This document shows, piece after piece, positions 1 to 8,032 of a DNA stretch of 64,000 nt. Both the position numbers and the translations under genes were made by a program. Numbering within the stretch: the stretch's first letter is position 1; every line of letters starts with the position of its first letter. The notes below the pieces were generated by a model. The model saw only the letters and a list, made by a program, of their open reading frames with translations, ran no database searches and was not told the origin of the DNA. The stretch is from Mycolicibacterium sp. CBMA 226 (GTDB lineage Bacteria; Actinomycetota; Actinomycetes; Mycobacteriales; Mycobacteriaceae): NCBI RefSeq assembly GCF_009729075.1, contig NZ_VTGY01000033.1, positions 310,001 through 374,000 on the forward strand, in the 5' to 3' direction.

Positions 1-645
1 TCCCATGAAGACCGCTATCGCGCCGTCGTCGATGACCTCACCGCGCGCGGCCTGACATTCGAATGTTTCTGCAGCAGAAAGGACATCCTGCAGGCGCCGC
101 GGGCACCGCACGCGCCCGAGGGAGCGTACCCGGGCACCTGCCGCAATCTCAGCGACGACGAGCGCACCAGGCGCCGCGCCGAAGGCCGGCCACCGGCCAT
201 CCGATTACGTTCGGATACAAGCGAATACACCGTCACCGACCTGTTGCACGGCAGGTACACCGGCGTCGTCGACGACTTCGTGCTGCGGCGCGGCGACAAC
301 GTACCGGCCTACAACCTGGCGGTCGTGGTGGACGACGCCGCCCAGGGCATCGACCAGGTGGTGCGCGGCGACGACCTGCTTTCGTCGTCTCCGCGGCAGG
401 CGTATCTGGCTGCGCTGCTGGGCTATCCGCAGCCCGTCTACGCGCACGTCCCGCTGGTCCTCAACGCCGACGGTAAGCGGCTGGCCAAACGTGATGGTGC
501 GGTGACGGTTTCGGAGATCGGCGCGGAGGCGGCCATGACCCAGATCGCGGCGTCACTGGGCTACACCGCCACCACGCTCGACGGCATGCTGGCCGAGTTC
601 GATCCAGCCAGACTGCCACGCGAGCCGTGGATTTTTCGGCCCTAG
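1..645 (+). CDS. gluQ: Glutamyl-Q tRNA(Asp) synthetase, 5' end outside window
   Basis: GluQ activates glutamate and attaches it to queuosine at position 34 of tRNA-Asp; it is a shortened GluRS catalytic domain without the anticodon-binding part. The open frame runs from base 1 to the TAG at 643-645 (214 codons), so the N-terminus with the HIGH-like motif is missing. Visible are the zinc-site pattern typical of this family, CFC at fragment residues 22-24 followed by Y43 and C47, the class I core (DFVLRR, AYNLAVVVDD, RGDDLL) and a KRLAKRD motif in place of KMSKS. The protein ends shortly after that motif, which separates it from full-length GltX. A tgt gene lies 2.4 kb away on the other strand, which fits a queuosine-related role. 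Identification is confident; only the start is unknown. Confidence 0.93.
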   Translation, partial: SHEDRYRAVVDDLTARGLTFECFCSRKDILQAPRAPHAPEGAYPGTCRNLSDDERTRRRAEGRPPAIRLRSDTSEYTVTDLLHGRYTGVVDDFVLRRGDNVPAYNLAVVVDDAAQGIDQVVRGDDLLSSSPRQAYLAALLGYPQPVYAHVPLVLNADGKRLAKRDGAVTVSEIGAEAAMTQIAASLGYTATTLDGMLAEFDPARLPREPWIFRP

Positions 646-696
646 CTGCGTCGCGACTCCGCGAACTGCGGCGCGATAGTCGATGAGTGCGTAGCG

Positions 697-813
697 TCAA
701 TCATCGGGTGCACGCCGCCACTGTGATTGCACCCAGGTACTTTTCTGCGGCATCAGAGGTCCCTGAGTTCAATCATCACCGGCAGATGCCAACCACGACT
801 GCACTCAGGTACT
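697..813 (+). repeat. Imperfect direct repeat, two 45-base copies
   Basis: The 220-base gap between the convergent gluQ and SDR genes holds two 45-base copies (697-741 and 769-813) that match at about 30 of 45 positions by hand alignment. Identity is concentrated at the ends: both start with TCAATCATC and both end with TGCAC(C/T)CAGGTACT. The period is 72 bases. No protein or RNA family is recognised. It may be a decayed duplication or part of a small dispersed repeat. Confidence 0.45.
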
Positions 814-865
814 GGGCCGCCCGGATTCGGTAGTGACACACCGGGCGCGTGGTCAGCGCAGCGAC

Positions 866-1705
866 CTACACCCGCCGCGGCACTCCGAAGACCTTGGCCA
901 GTAGGAACCCCCGTACCGAGGCGGGCACGTTCGTCAATAGCGCGGCCTGGAGCTTGGGGCCCAGCCCGACGACGTACCGCGCCTTGGGCCGCCGCGCGGT
1001 GAGCGCTTCCTCCACCACCGCAACGACTTTCGCCGGGTCGACTGCCATCTTCTGCGACAGCGGAATCATCTTCTTCATGCCCGCGATGTGTCGGTCATAC
1101 AGGGCGTGGTGCTCGGGCGAGGTCGCGGTTTCCAGCTCGACCACCATGTCGTCGGCCTTGCGCCACATGTCGGTATCGGTTTGCGCAGGCTCCACGACCA
1201 CCACGGGCACACCCCAGGGCCGCAGCTCGATTCGCAGCGCCTCGGCACCGGCCTCCAACGCGAACTTGGACGCCGCATAGGCACCCAGCATCGGCGCCGA
1301 CAATTGTCCGTTGACGCTGGAGATGAAGACCACCCGGCCGTGGGACTGCCGCAACTTGGGCAGCACTGCAGCCGTCACTGCGAACTGACCGACCACGTTG
1401 ACATCCAACTGCTTTCGCCAGTCCGCGGGTGTCAGCGTCTCGACGGGGCCGGCGACCACGATGCCGGCGTTGTTGACCACGGCATCCAGCCGGTCGGGCA
1501 GGGCCGCGGCGAGCGCCTCGACATCGTCCTCAGAGGTGACGTCGAGGATGACGGCCGAGATCCGTTGTGGCGCCAGGGCCACCACCGCTGCGGCGTCGGC
1601 CTTGGAGCGCACCCCGGCGATGACGTCCCACCCGGTCGCGGCGAGGTGCTGGGTGATGGCCAGCCCGATGCCACGGCCGGCACCGGTGACGAGAACTGAA
1701 GGCAT
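866..1705 (-). CDS. Short-chain dehydrogenase/reductase
   Basis: A 279-residue classical SDR that should catalyse NAD(P)-dependent oxidation or reduction of an alcohol/ketone. The N-terminal nucleotide-binding motif TGAGRGIG is at residues 7-14, NNAG near residue 78, the catalytic serine in FISSVNG, and the YxxxK pair as YAASK. The C-terminal tail of about 70 residues beyond the Rossmann fold is common in mycobacterial SDRs acting on lipids or steroids. It starts 20 bases after the P450 stop on the same strand, so the two are probably co-transcribed and may act in succession (hydroxylation, then oxidation). The substrate cannot be read from sequence. Confidence 0.9.
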   Translation of the reverse strand: MPSVLVTGAGRGIGLAITQHLAATGWDVIAGVRSKADAAAVVALAPQRISAVILDVTSEDDVEALAAALPDRLDAVVNNAGIVVAGPVETLTPADWRKQLDVNVVGQFAVTAAVLPKLRQSHGRVVFISSVNGQLSAPMLGAYAASKFALEAGAEALRIELRPWGVPVVVVEPAQTDTDMWRKADDMVVELETATSPEHHALYDRHIAGMKKMIPLSQKMAVDPAKVVAVVEEALTARRPKARYVVGLGPKLQAALLTNVPASVRGFLLAKVFGVPRRV

Positions 1706-1725
1706 ACGCGCGAGACTAGCCGGGA

Positions 1726-2955
1726 TCAGACCATCACCGGCAGGGTGGCCAGCCCCCGCAGGGTCAGGTTGGGTTTGTAGACGGGCTCGCCTGCCAACTG
1801 CGCGTTGGGGAATCGGGCCGCCAGAGCCGACAGTGCAACGGACGCCTCCAACCGCGCCAACGGCGCACCGAGACAGAAGTGCGGCCCCTTACCGAAGGCC
1901 AGATGCTTGATCACGCCGCGGTCGGGATCGAATTCGCCGGGCCGGTCGAATATTCGCCGATCCCGTTGCGCGGCTGCCAGCAGCAGCATCATGATGTCGC
2001 CCTTCGGCACCGCGACGTCTCCGATGTGGAGGTCCTCGACGGCAACGCGACTGGTCAGCTGCACCGGCGGGTCGAACCGCAGCGTCTCCTCGACGATCGA
2101 CGACGCTCGCGACGGATCCGCCGCCAGCTCGGCCCAGTAGCGCGGATTCCGCAGCATGGCCAACACCGCGTTGGCGATCAGGTTCACCGTCGTCTCGTGC
2201 CCGGCGATCAGCAGCAGGTTGCAGGTCGCCACGATCTCCTCGGACGTCAGCTGGTCGCCGTCCTCTTCGGCGGCGATCAGGGCGGAGATCAAGTCCTCAC
2301 CTGGGGAGCTGCGCCGCTCCGCGATGAGGTCACGCAGGTACCCGCGGAGCCAGAAGCCGGCCTCCATCAGCTCGGTGTTGTCCTCGGCCGCCTCCTCGCC
2401 CACCGCCACAAAGGGATCGAGCCCGTGTGCCAGGAGCGCCGAGGCCCGGCTGAACTGTGGTTCGTCCGCCATCGGTACCCCCAGCAGCCGGCAGATCACC
2501 GCGACCGGCAGCGGATAGGCGAGATCGGCGACCACATCCATGGTGCCCGTCGCGCCCTCGAGCAGCCCGTCCACCATCGTCACGATGTCGGCTTCGAGCG
2601 CCTTGATCACCTTGGGGGCGAACGCCTTCTGCGCCAGCCCACGCAGTCTGGTGTGGTCCGGCGGATCGAGGAACAGGAACCCCGGTTCACCGAACGGGCG
2701 GGCCGGCCGCTGCCCGGCGGCGATCTGCTTCTGCGTGACAGTCGACTTCAACCGGTCGTTGGCCGAGGCCGGGTGCCGCAACACCTCGTCGCAGTCCGCA
2801 AAGCCCGGAAACACCACCAGATTGGCGTCTGGCAGTGTCAGCGGTCCGCGGTCCAGAAAGCGTTCGTACAGCGGGTACGGGTCAGCCCGGTTACCCGGAT
2901 CCATCAACCCGAGAAGCAGCGTTTGCGGGTCGATCACCCCAGGTGCACCAGTCAT
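1726..2955 (-). CDS. Cytochrome P450
   Basis: A 409-residue soluble bacterial P450 monooxygenase. The I-helix oxygen-binding motif AGHETT, the K-helix ExxR as EETLR, and the haem-ligand loop FGKGPHFCLG with the proximal cysteine are all intact, so the enzyme should be active. Length and motif spacing are normal for bacterial class I P450s, which need separate ferredoxin and reductase; neither lies next to it here. It sits between tgt (42 bases upstream) and the SDR (20 bases downstream), all on the minus strand. The family (CYP107/CYP140-like in general style) and substrate are not assigned. Confidence 0.95.
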   Translation of the reverse strand: MTGAPGVIDPQTLLLGLMDPGNRADPYPLYERFLDRGPLTLPDANLVVFPGFADCDEVLRHPASANDRLKSTVTQKQIAAGQRPARPFGEPGFLFLDPPDHTRLRGLAQKAFAPKVIKALEADIVTMVDGLLEGATGTMDVVADLAYPLPVAVICRLLGVPMADEPQFSRASALLAHGLDPFVAVGEEAAEDNTELMEAGFWLRGYLRDLIAERRSSPGEDLISALIAAEEDGDQLTSEEIVATCNLLLIAGHETTVNLIANAVLAMLRNPRYWAELAADPSRASSIVEETLRFDPPVQLTSRVAVEDLHIGDVAVPKGDIMMLLLAAAQRDRRIFDRPGEFDPDRGVIKHLAFGKGPHFCLGAPLARLEASVALSALAARFPNAQLAGEPVYKPNLTLRGLATLPVMV

Positions 2956-2997
2956 ACAAGCAATTGTGCACAGCGCGGGATCGTTGCAGGTGGCTCC

Positions 2998-4239
2998 CTA
3001 TCGAGAGCCGTAGTAGCGCCCCAGCACGTGGTCCCGCAGCTCATCGAACTCGCCCGCACCGATCGCGGCGCGGATCTGGTCGACGAGCCGGATGATGAAC
3101 CGTTCGTTGTGGATGGTGCCCAGCGTGGACGCCAGAATCTCCTTGGCCTTGAACAGGTGGTGCAGATATGCCCTGGTGTAGTTGGCGCACGTGTAGCAAT
3201 CACATTCGGCGTCAATGGGATTGAAGTCACGCTTGTACCGGGCGTTGGTGACGTTGAAGCGGCCGGTCGCCGAGTACATGGCGGCGTTGCGGGCGACGCG
3301 CGACGGCGAGACACAGTCGAAGGTGTCGGCGCCGGCCTCGATGGCGGCGAACAGATCGTCGGGCTCACTGATGCCGAGCAGATGCCGCGGCTTGTCGTCG
3401 GGCAGTTCGTCGGTGACCCACCCGACAATGGTCGCCAGGTTCTGCTTCTCCAGCGCGCCACCGATGCCGTACCCGTCGAAACCGCGCCCGTCCGCGTCGG
3501 TGATCCCGACGAGCCCCTTGGTGGCCTGCCGGCGCAGGTCCTCGTACTGGGCTCCCTGCACCACGCCGAACAGCGCCTGCGCCGGCTTGCCCGCCCGCTC
3601 GATGGTCAGCCGCCGGTGCTCGGCGAGGCAACGTACCGCCCACCGATGGGTGCGTTCCACCGAACGTTCTTGATAGGCACGGGTGTTCACGAGGGTGGTC
3701 AGCTCGTCGAACGCGAAGATGATGTCGGCGCCCAGCTGGTGCTGAATGCCGATGGACACCTCAGGCGTGAAGCGATGCTTGTCGCCATTGAGGTGCGAAC
3801 GGAACGTCACACCGTCCTCGTCGACGTGCGCCAGCCGTTCCTTGCCTTCGGCGATGATGTCGTCGGCCTGCAAGCGGGCCGTGTCCATGGCCAGCACCTT
3901 CTTGAATCCGACACCGAGCGACATCACCTGGAAACCACCGCTGTCGGTGAATGTCGGCCCGCGCCAGTTCATGAACGCACCGAGGCCGCCCGCTTCGTCC
4001 ACCACATCGGGACCGGGCTGCAGGTACAGATGGTAGGCGTTGGCCAGAAGCGCCTGCGCCCCAAGTGATTTCATGGTTTCCGGGAGGACGCCCTTGACCG
4101 TCGCCGCAGTGCCGACGGCAATGAACGCCGGCGTCTGGATATCACCGTGCGGGGTGTGGATCACGCCGGCCCGGCCACGTCTGTCCGGAAGTTGTGCGGT
4201 GACCTCGAAGAACTGCTGCTGACTCACCGCTGTATTCAA
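2998..4239 (-). CDS. tgt: tRNA-guanine transglycosylase (queuine/preQ1 tRNA-ribosyltransferase)
   Basis: Exchanges guanine at position 34 of GUN-anticodon tRNAs for a 7-deazaguanine base, the entry step to queuosine in tRNA. The 413-residue protein has the catalytic aspartates D99 (TDSGGFQ) and D308 (DTFDCVSPSR), the recognition segment VVQGAQYEDLR around residues 226-236, and the zinc ligands C346, C348, C351 and probably H377. The usual bacterial specificity segment GGLAVGE is replaced by GGALEKQ at 260-266, so the free-base substrate may differ from preQ1. No queA, queG or preQ1-biosynthesis gene is visible nearby. gluQ, which acts on the product tRNA, is 2.4 kb downstream on the opposite strand. 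The ATG start is unambiguous. Confidence 0.95.
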   Translation of the reverse strand: MNTAVSQQQFFEVTAQLPDRRGRAGVIHTPHGDIQTPAFIAVGTAATVKGVLPETMKSLGAQALLANAYHLYLQPGPDVVDEAGGLGAFMNWRGPTFTDSGGFQVMSLGVGFKKVLAMDTARLQADDIIAEGKERLAHVDEDGVTFRSHLNGDKHRFTPEVSIGIQHQLGADIIFAFDELTTLVNTRAYQERSVERTHRWAVRCLAEHRRLTIERAGKPAQALFGVVQGAQYEDLRRQATKGLVGITDADGRGFDGYGIGGALEKQNLATIVGWVTDELPDDKPRHLLGISEPDDLFAAIEAGADTFDCVSPSRVARNAAMYSATGRFNVTNARYKRDFNPIDAECDCYTCANYTRAYLHHLFKAKEILASTLGTIHNERFIIRLVDQIRAAIGAGEFDELRDHVLGRYYGSR

Positions 4240-4326
4240 TCAATTCGCCCACCCGATACCCGAATGCCGGCTGACAACGCGGAAACAAACAGGTCAGAAC
4301 GGTTATAGGGATTTTCTGTGAATACC

Positions 4327-4356
4327 GTGAACAGCCGGTTTTGCGAACCCCATAAT
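4327..4356 (+). promoter_or_regulatory. Putative promoter of the LpqH-like gene
   Basis: A GTGAAC hexamer (4327-4332) and CATAAT (4351-4356) are separated by 18 bases, a plausible SigA-type -35/-10 pair about 50 bases upstream of the lipoprotein ATG. A strong ribosome-binding site, AAAGGAG, precedes that ATG. Assigned by eye only. Confidence 0.35.
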
Positions 4357-4409
4357 GCACTGGATGACCCGCCGATCGGGACGGTTCGCATTACAAAGGA
4401 GCACAAGTT

Positions 4410-4901
4410 ATGAAGCGTGGTTTGGTTGTCGCGGTCGCTGGTGCCGCGGTTCTGGCCGCCGGTCTGACCGGCTGTTCCAAAGATGACAACAAATCGTCCG
4501 GTTCGTCGGCCACGGCCTCGGCCTCGGCTTCGTCGGCCGCCGGTAACTCGAGTGCAGGGTCCGGCACTGCGAAGGTCACCATCGACGGCAAGGCCCAGGA
4601 TGTCCAAGGCCAGATCGGTTGCACGACCGCGGCCGGCAACGTGGTCATCGCCATCGGCAATGCCTCGGGCGGCTTGGGTGTCACCGTGACCGACGCCGAC
4701 CCGCCGGTCGTGAAGACCGTCGGCCTGGGCGCCGTCAACGGCGTCACCCTCGGCTACACCGACGGTGTCCCGGGCGGCGATGCCAAGGCCACCAAGGACG
4801 GCAAGACCTACAAGATCAGCGGCACTGCGACCGGCGTCGACATGGCCAACCCGATGCAGCCCACCACGAAGCCCTTCGAGATCGAGGTGACCTGCCCCTA
4901 A
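4410..4901 (+). CDS. lpqH: LpqH-family (19 kDa antigen-like) lipoprotein
   Basis: A 163-residue surface lipoprotein. The signal peptide has a short Lys/Arg start, a hydrophobic stretch and a lipobox LTGC with C22 as the lipidated residue. A Ser/Ala/Thr-rich linker (about 23-55) resembles the glycosylated region of the mycobacterial 19 kDa antigen. The C-terminal domain has the LpqH features: VTIDGKAQDVQGQIGC near the start and IEVTCP at the end, giving the conserved cysteine pair. In mycobacteria this protein is an abundant TLR2-active envelope lipoprotein whose cellular role is unclear. The AAAGGAG site fixes the start, and a strong terminator follows the stop, so it is probably monocistronic. 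It could be one of several paralogues, so the symbol is by family. Confidence 0.85.
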   Translation: MKRGLVVAVAGAAVLAAGLTGCSKDDNKSSGSSATASASASSAAGNSSAGSGTAKVTIDGKAQDVQGQIGCTTAAGNVVIAIGNASGGLGVTVTDADPPVVKTVGLGAVNGVTLGYTDGVPGGDAKATKDGKTYKISGTATGVDMANPMQPTTKPFEIEVTCP

Positions 4902-4919
4902 CAGTTCCCGCACAGAAAC

Positions 4920-4958
4920 GGGTGGTGTTCCGGTTTCCGGAGCACCACCCTTTTCTTT
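4920..4958 (+). terminator. Rho-independent terminator after lpqH
   Basis: A 14-base-pair stem (4920-4933 with 4937-4950; one G-T pair), a TTT loop, then TTTTCTTT. It is a textbook intrinsic terminator, which is uncommon in mycobacteria and fits a highly expressed single gene. Confidence 0.85.
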
Positions 4959-5052
4959 GCTCGGAGCGAAGTTGGCGAATCCCATCTGCGGCGCCGATAC
5001 CGGGAGTAGCGTCCCGATTGGCCTTGTCACACGCCTAATCGGGGGTGCGCAG

Positions 5053-6582
5053 ATGTCAGTCCAGATGTGGCCGCCGGCCACTCCTGCCGTTCGCGGTGTG
5101 CCTCGCGTCTTCCTGTTGTTCACGATGTGCTGCGCGCTTCTCGTCGGGCCCGCCACCAACGTGACAGCGGGTCTGATCGTCGGCCTGATCCACACGTCAC
5201 TGGGTACGGTGATCGGCATCGGTGGGCGGGGTGATCCCACATCGGCCAATATCCCGGCCAAGCTCAACCGCACGGTCGTGCCGCCGGGTTACACCTATGA
5301 CCCGATCAACTACCCGGCATCGTTCCAGCTGTCATCCAGCACCGCGATCTCCGGGCCGAAAACCTATGGCGAGATCCTCACGCAGCAAAAGCCGATCATC
5401 GTCGCGGGCTACTCCGAGGGCACCCTCGGTGCCGAATTCGCCAAGCGGCAGCTGTTGGCCAACGGCACGGGCCCGACCCCGTCGCAGCTGTCATTCCTGA
5501 TGATCGCCTCGCCGTTCGCACCCAACGGCGGCATCTTCGAGCGATTCCCCGGGATGAGCGTGCCGTTCATCGTGGACAACATGGGCCCGGCGACGCCATC
5601 GGCCTACAACAGCACGTTCATCACCAACGAGTACGACCCGTACGCCGACTTCCCGGCCTACTTCAACCCACTCTCGCTGGCCAACAGCCTGCTGGGCGTC
5701 ATGTACGCGCACCCGGACGCGTACTACGACTCCTACATTCCCGGCACCACGCCGGCCATCGTCACCTCGGTCACCAACAGCGCGGGCGGCCAGGACACCT
5801 ACGTGTTCATCAAGAATCCCGATCTGCCGCTGCTGACACCGCTGCGCATCGGCGCGGGCGCCATCGGGCTGGCGCCGTTGGCCACGCCCCTACTCGACGC
5901 CGTCGAACCCCTGTTGCGTGTCCTCGTCGACATGGGCTACACCGACCGACAAAACCTGAGTCCCGAACAGAAGACACCGTTCTCGATGTTCACGCCTCTG
6001 CCGAAGATCATCGAGGCGCTCACGGCGATACCGGGCGCGCTTCAACAGGGCGCCACCAACTTCGTCACCGACCTGCAGTCCGAACTGCACCTGCCGCCAC
6101 TGGCGGCCACGTCGGCCGTCTCGCCGCTGGACGCCTCCACCAAGAAGACCGCAGCCTTGGCGCCCGTGGCAGCGACTACCGATGACAAGCCGGCGGTGAA
6201 CACGAAGGCAGACGAGAAGGCCGGCACCAAGACTGACGTGAAGACGGACGCCAAGACCGAGCAGCTGCCGGTCTCGCTGTCGAACACCGACAAGAAACCC
6301 GCCGGTTCCGGCGAGCCGGACGTGAAATCGGCCAATTCCCAAGCGGATCCGGACTCTCCGCCGGTGAAGGCGGCCACGCCCAAGGCCGATCCCGATGCCC
6401 CGCCGGCGAAGGACACCAAGCCGAAGAAAACGAAGAACGCCCCCGACGCGGACGCCGACGGCCCGAAGCCGCCGACGGCGTCATCCGGCAACGACGCGAA
6501 GGACGACCTGAAGACGGGCCCCAAGGCCGGTCCCAAAGACGGGTCGAAGGCCGGCGCTCCGTCCGAGAAATCCGCGGCCTGA
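5053..6582 (+). CDS. Secreted PE-PPE-domain serine hydrolase with Lys/Asp/Pro-rich tail
   Basis: A 509-residue exported protein of the PE-PPE hydrolase domain family (alpha/beta-hydrolase fold). From the ATG at 5053, which has a GGGGG ribosome-binding site, an N-terminal hydrophobic segment (about residues 15-45) acts as signal or anchor. The catalytic domain follows, with nucleophile motif GYSEG (S121) and conserved pieces such as PPGYTYDPINYPASF and ASPFAPNGGIF. It has no PE or PPE N-terminal module. After about residue 350 the chain becomes a low-complexity tail of Lys-Ala-Asp-Pro units (KADPDAPPAK and the like), about 160 residues. The frame stays open upstream to 4957, but that lies inside the lpqH terminator, so the later start is chosen. 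Esterase/lipase activity is inferred. Confidence 0.82.
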   Translation: MSVQMWPPATPAVRGVPRVFLLFTMCCALLVGPATNVTAGLIVGLIHTSLGTVIGIGGRGDPTSANIPAKLNRTVVPPGYTYDPINYPASFQLSSSTAISGPKTYGEILTQQKPIIVAGYSEGTLGAEFAKRQLLANGTGPTPSQLSFLMIASPFAPNGGIFERFPGMSVPFIVDNMGPATPSAYNSTFITNEYDPYADFPAYFNPLSLANSLLGVMYAHPDAYYDSYIPGTTPAIVTSVTNSAGGQDTYVFIKNPDLPLLTPLRIGAGAIGLAPLATPLLDAVEPLLRVLVDMGYTDRQNLSPEQKTPFSMFTPLPKIIEALTAIPGALQQGATNFVTDLQSELHLPPLAATSAVSPLDASTKKTAALAPVAATTDDKPAVNTKADEKAGTKTDVKTDAKTEQLPVSLSNTDKKPAGSGEPDVKSANSQADPDSPPVKAATPKADPDAPPAKDTKPKKTKNAPDADADGPKPPTASSGNDAKDDLKTGPKAGPKDGSKAGAPSEKSAA

Positions 6583-6692
6583 CGCAGTCCTCGAATTCGA
6601 CTGCGCGGGCAGATCGCGATCCCCCGCCAATCGCGATCTGCCCACACTGTCGGCGGCGTCGAGCAGGCTCTCAGCAACCGCCAAGGAAACAC

Positions 6693-6721
6693 TTTACATA
6701 CCTTTAGTCTTGAATTAGGAT
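6693..6721 (+). promoter_or_regulatory. Putative promoter of the LuxR-type regulator
   Basis: TTTACA (6693-6698) and TAGGAT (6716-6721) with a 17-base spacer are a good match to a mycobacterial SigA promoter, in an AT-richer patch upstream of the regulator. Confidence 0.5.
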
Positions 6722-6807
6722 TTTTCGCAGCACCTGCACATTCGTGGGTGAATCACGTCGCGAAAGGCCTCAGACGTGAGCGTTACGCCTCTCCGGGAGC
6801 ACCGGCC

Positions 6808-7911
6808 GTGGTCACGGTCGAGGACTTTTCGCGCGTAGTCTCATCGATCTACGATTCCGCGGTCCAGCCAGGGCATTGGACCGCGACCATGGCCGAGCTG
6901 CACACCATGTTCGAGGCGACCGGCGGGGTCGCTCTGGTGGTCGCCGACGGCGTGAGCCGAGCGCCCCAGAGCGTCACCATCCCGACCGAAGCCCTCAGCG
7001 AGTACGCGGACTACTACCGCCACATCGATTTCCTCCTGGAGGCCGTCGAGAATGGACCTGTCGGGCAGGTGCGCGGCTGCCAGGAGCTCGTCGCGTTGCA
7101 ACCCAAGGCCGAGTTCCACATAGACTGGATGCGGCCGCACGGACTCGAAGACGGCCTGTTCGTCCGGCTGACGGACGGGCCTGAGCCCGCCACCTGGGTG
7201 GTGGCCACCGAGAAGCGTTCCGAACCGTTCGACACCGCAGACCGTATCCGGCTGGTCGAGGCCCTCGTTCCGCACTTCCAGCGCGCGCTGCGCATCCAGC
7301 ACGACCTCAGTGCCGCCACCCATCAGATCCTCAACATCTCGTCGGCGATGGACAACGTCACCCGCATCGGGATGGCCGTCGTGGACTGTGCGCTGTCGGT
7401 GCGGTATCTGAACACCGCGGCGCAGAACATCGTCCGCCGCCACGACGGCTTGACCATTCACGACGGATCCTTCGAATTCGCGCATCCGCCCACCGACACG
7501 GCGCTGCGCCACGGCATCAATGCCGCACTCGGGCAGACCGGTTCGGTGGTTCGGGGTGGCACTTCGCTGCTGTGCCCGCGACCATCCGGGTTGCGGCCCT
7601 ACGTCATTCACGTCCTGCCGTTCCAGCATGTGACGGCTCCGCTCGCCGAGTCCCGGGCGCTGGTGCTCATCCTCGACCCCGAGCAGCACCCGCAACCGGA
7701 CAGCGAGCTGCTGCGCCGCCTGTACGGGCTGACGACGGCCGAAGCGGCGGTGGCCATCAGGCTGATACAGGGCGACGGCATCAAGCCCATCGCCGAGAGC
7801 ATGTGCCTGTCCGCCGGCACCGTCAGAACCCACGTCCAGCACATCTTCGACAAGACCGGTACCCATCGGCAGGCCGAACTCGTGCGCACGCTGCTCGCCA
7901 TTTCTCTGTAA
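6808..7911 (+). CDS. LuxR-family transcriptional regulator
   Basis: A regulator with a long N-terminal region of unrecognised fold (possibly PAS/GAF-like sensing) and a C-terminal LuxR helix-turn-helix (LTTAEAAVAIRLIQGD through SAGTVRTHVQHIFDKTG) in the last 65 residues. The frame is open from a GTG at 6748, but that codon has no ribosome-binding site; the GTG at 6808 is preceded by GGGAG, giving 367 residues (387 if the upstream start is used). No receiver domain or phospho-acceptor pattern is visible, so it is not an ordinary two-component response regulator. The next gene on the same strand, a flavoprotein about 120 bases downstream, is the obvious candidate target. The ligand is unknown. 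Confidence 0.85.
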   Translation: MVTVEDFSRVVSSIYDSAVQPGHWTATMAELHTMFEATGGVALVVADGVSRAPQSVTIPTEALSEYADYYRHIDFLLEAVENGPVGQVRGCQELVALQPKAEFHIDWMRPHGLEDGLFVRLTDGPEPATWVVATEKRSEPFDTADRIRLVEALVPHFQRALRIQHDLSAATHQILNISSAMDNVTRIGMAVVDCALSVRYLNTAAQNIVRRHDGLTIHDGSFEFAHPPTDTALRHGINAALGQTGSVVRGGTSLLCPRPSGLRPYVIHVLPFQHVTAPLAESRALVLILDPEQHPQPDSELLRRLYGLTTAEAAVAIRLIQGDGIKPIAESMCLSAGTVRTHVQHIFDKTGTHRQAELVRTLLAISL

Positions 7912-8032
7912 TGCGGCAACCAAATACGCCAAACGGCCGATGTACAGCCCGGGGGTCGATGCCGGATCCTTCTCACGAGGGAATGGAGGTCCCGATGTTC
8001 ACCATCACCACCTGGCCGACAGGACCGAAGCC

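Noticed and set aside
1..645. Full-length glutamyl-tRNA synthetase (gltX)
   Set aside because: The frame stops soon after the KMSKS-like motif and has the zinc-site pattern of GluQ; no anticodon-binding domain.
1879..4068. 729-residue open frame on the plus strand
   Set aside because: It lies antisense to the P450 and tgt genes, which have complete catalytic motifs; it is Arg/Gly/His-rich without any domain and is a high-GC shadow frame.
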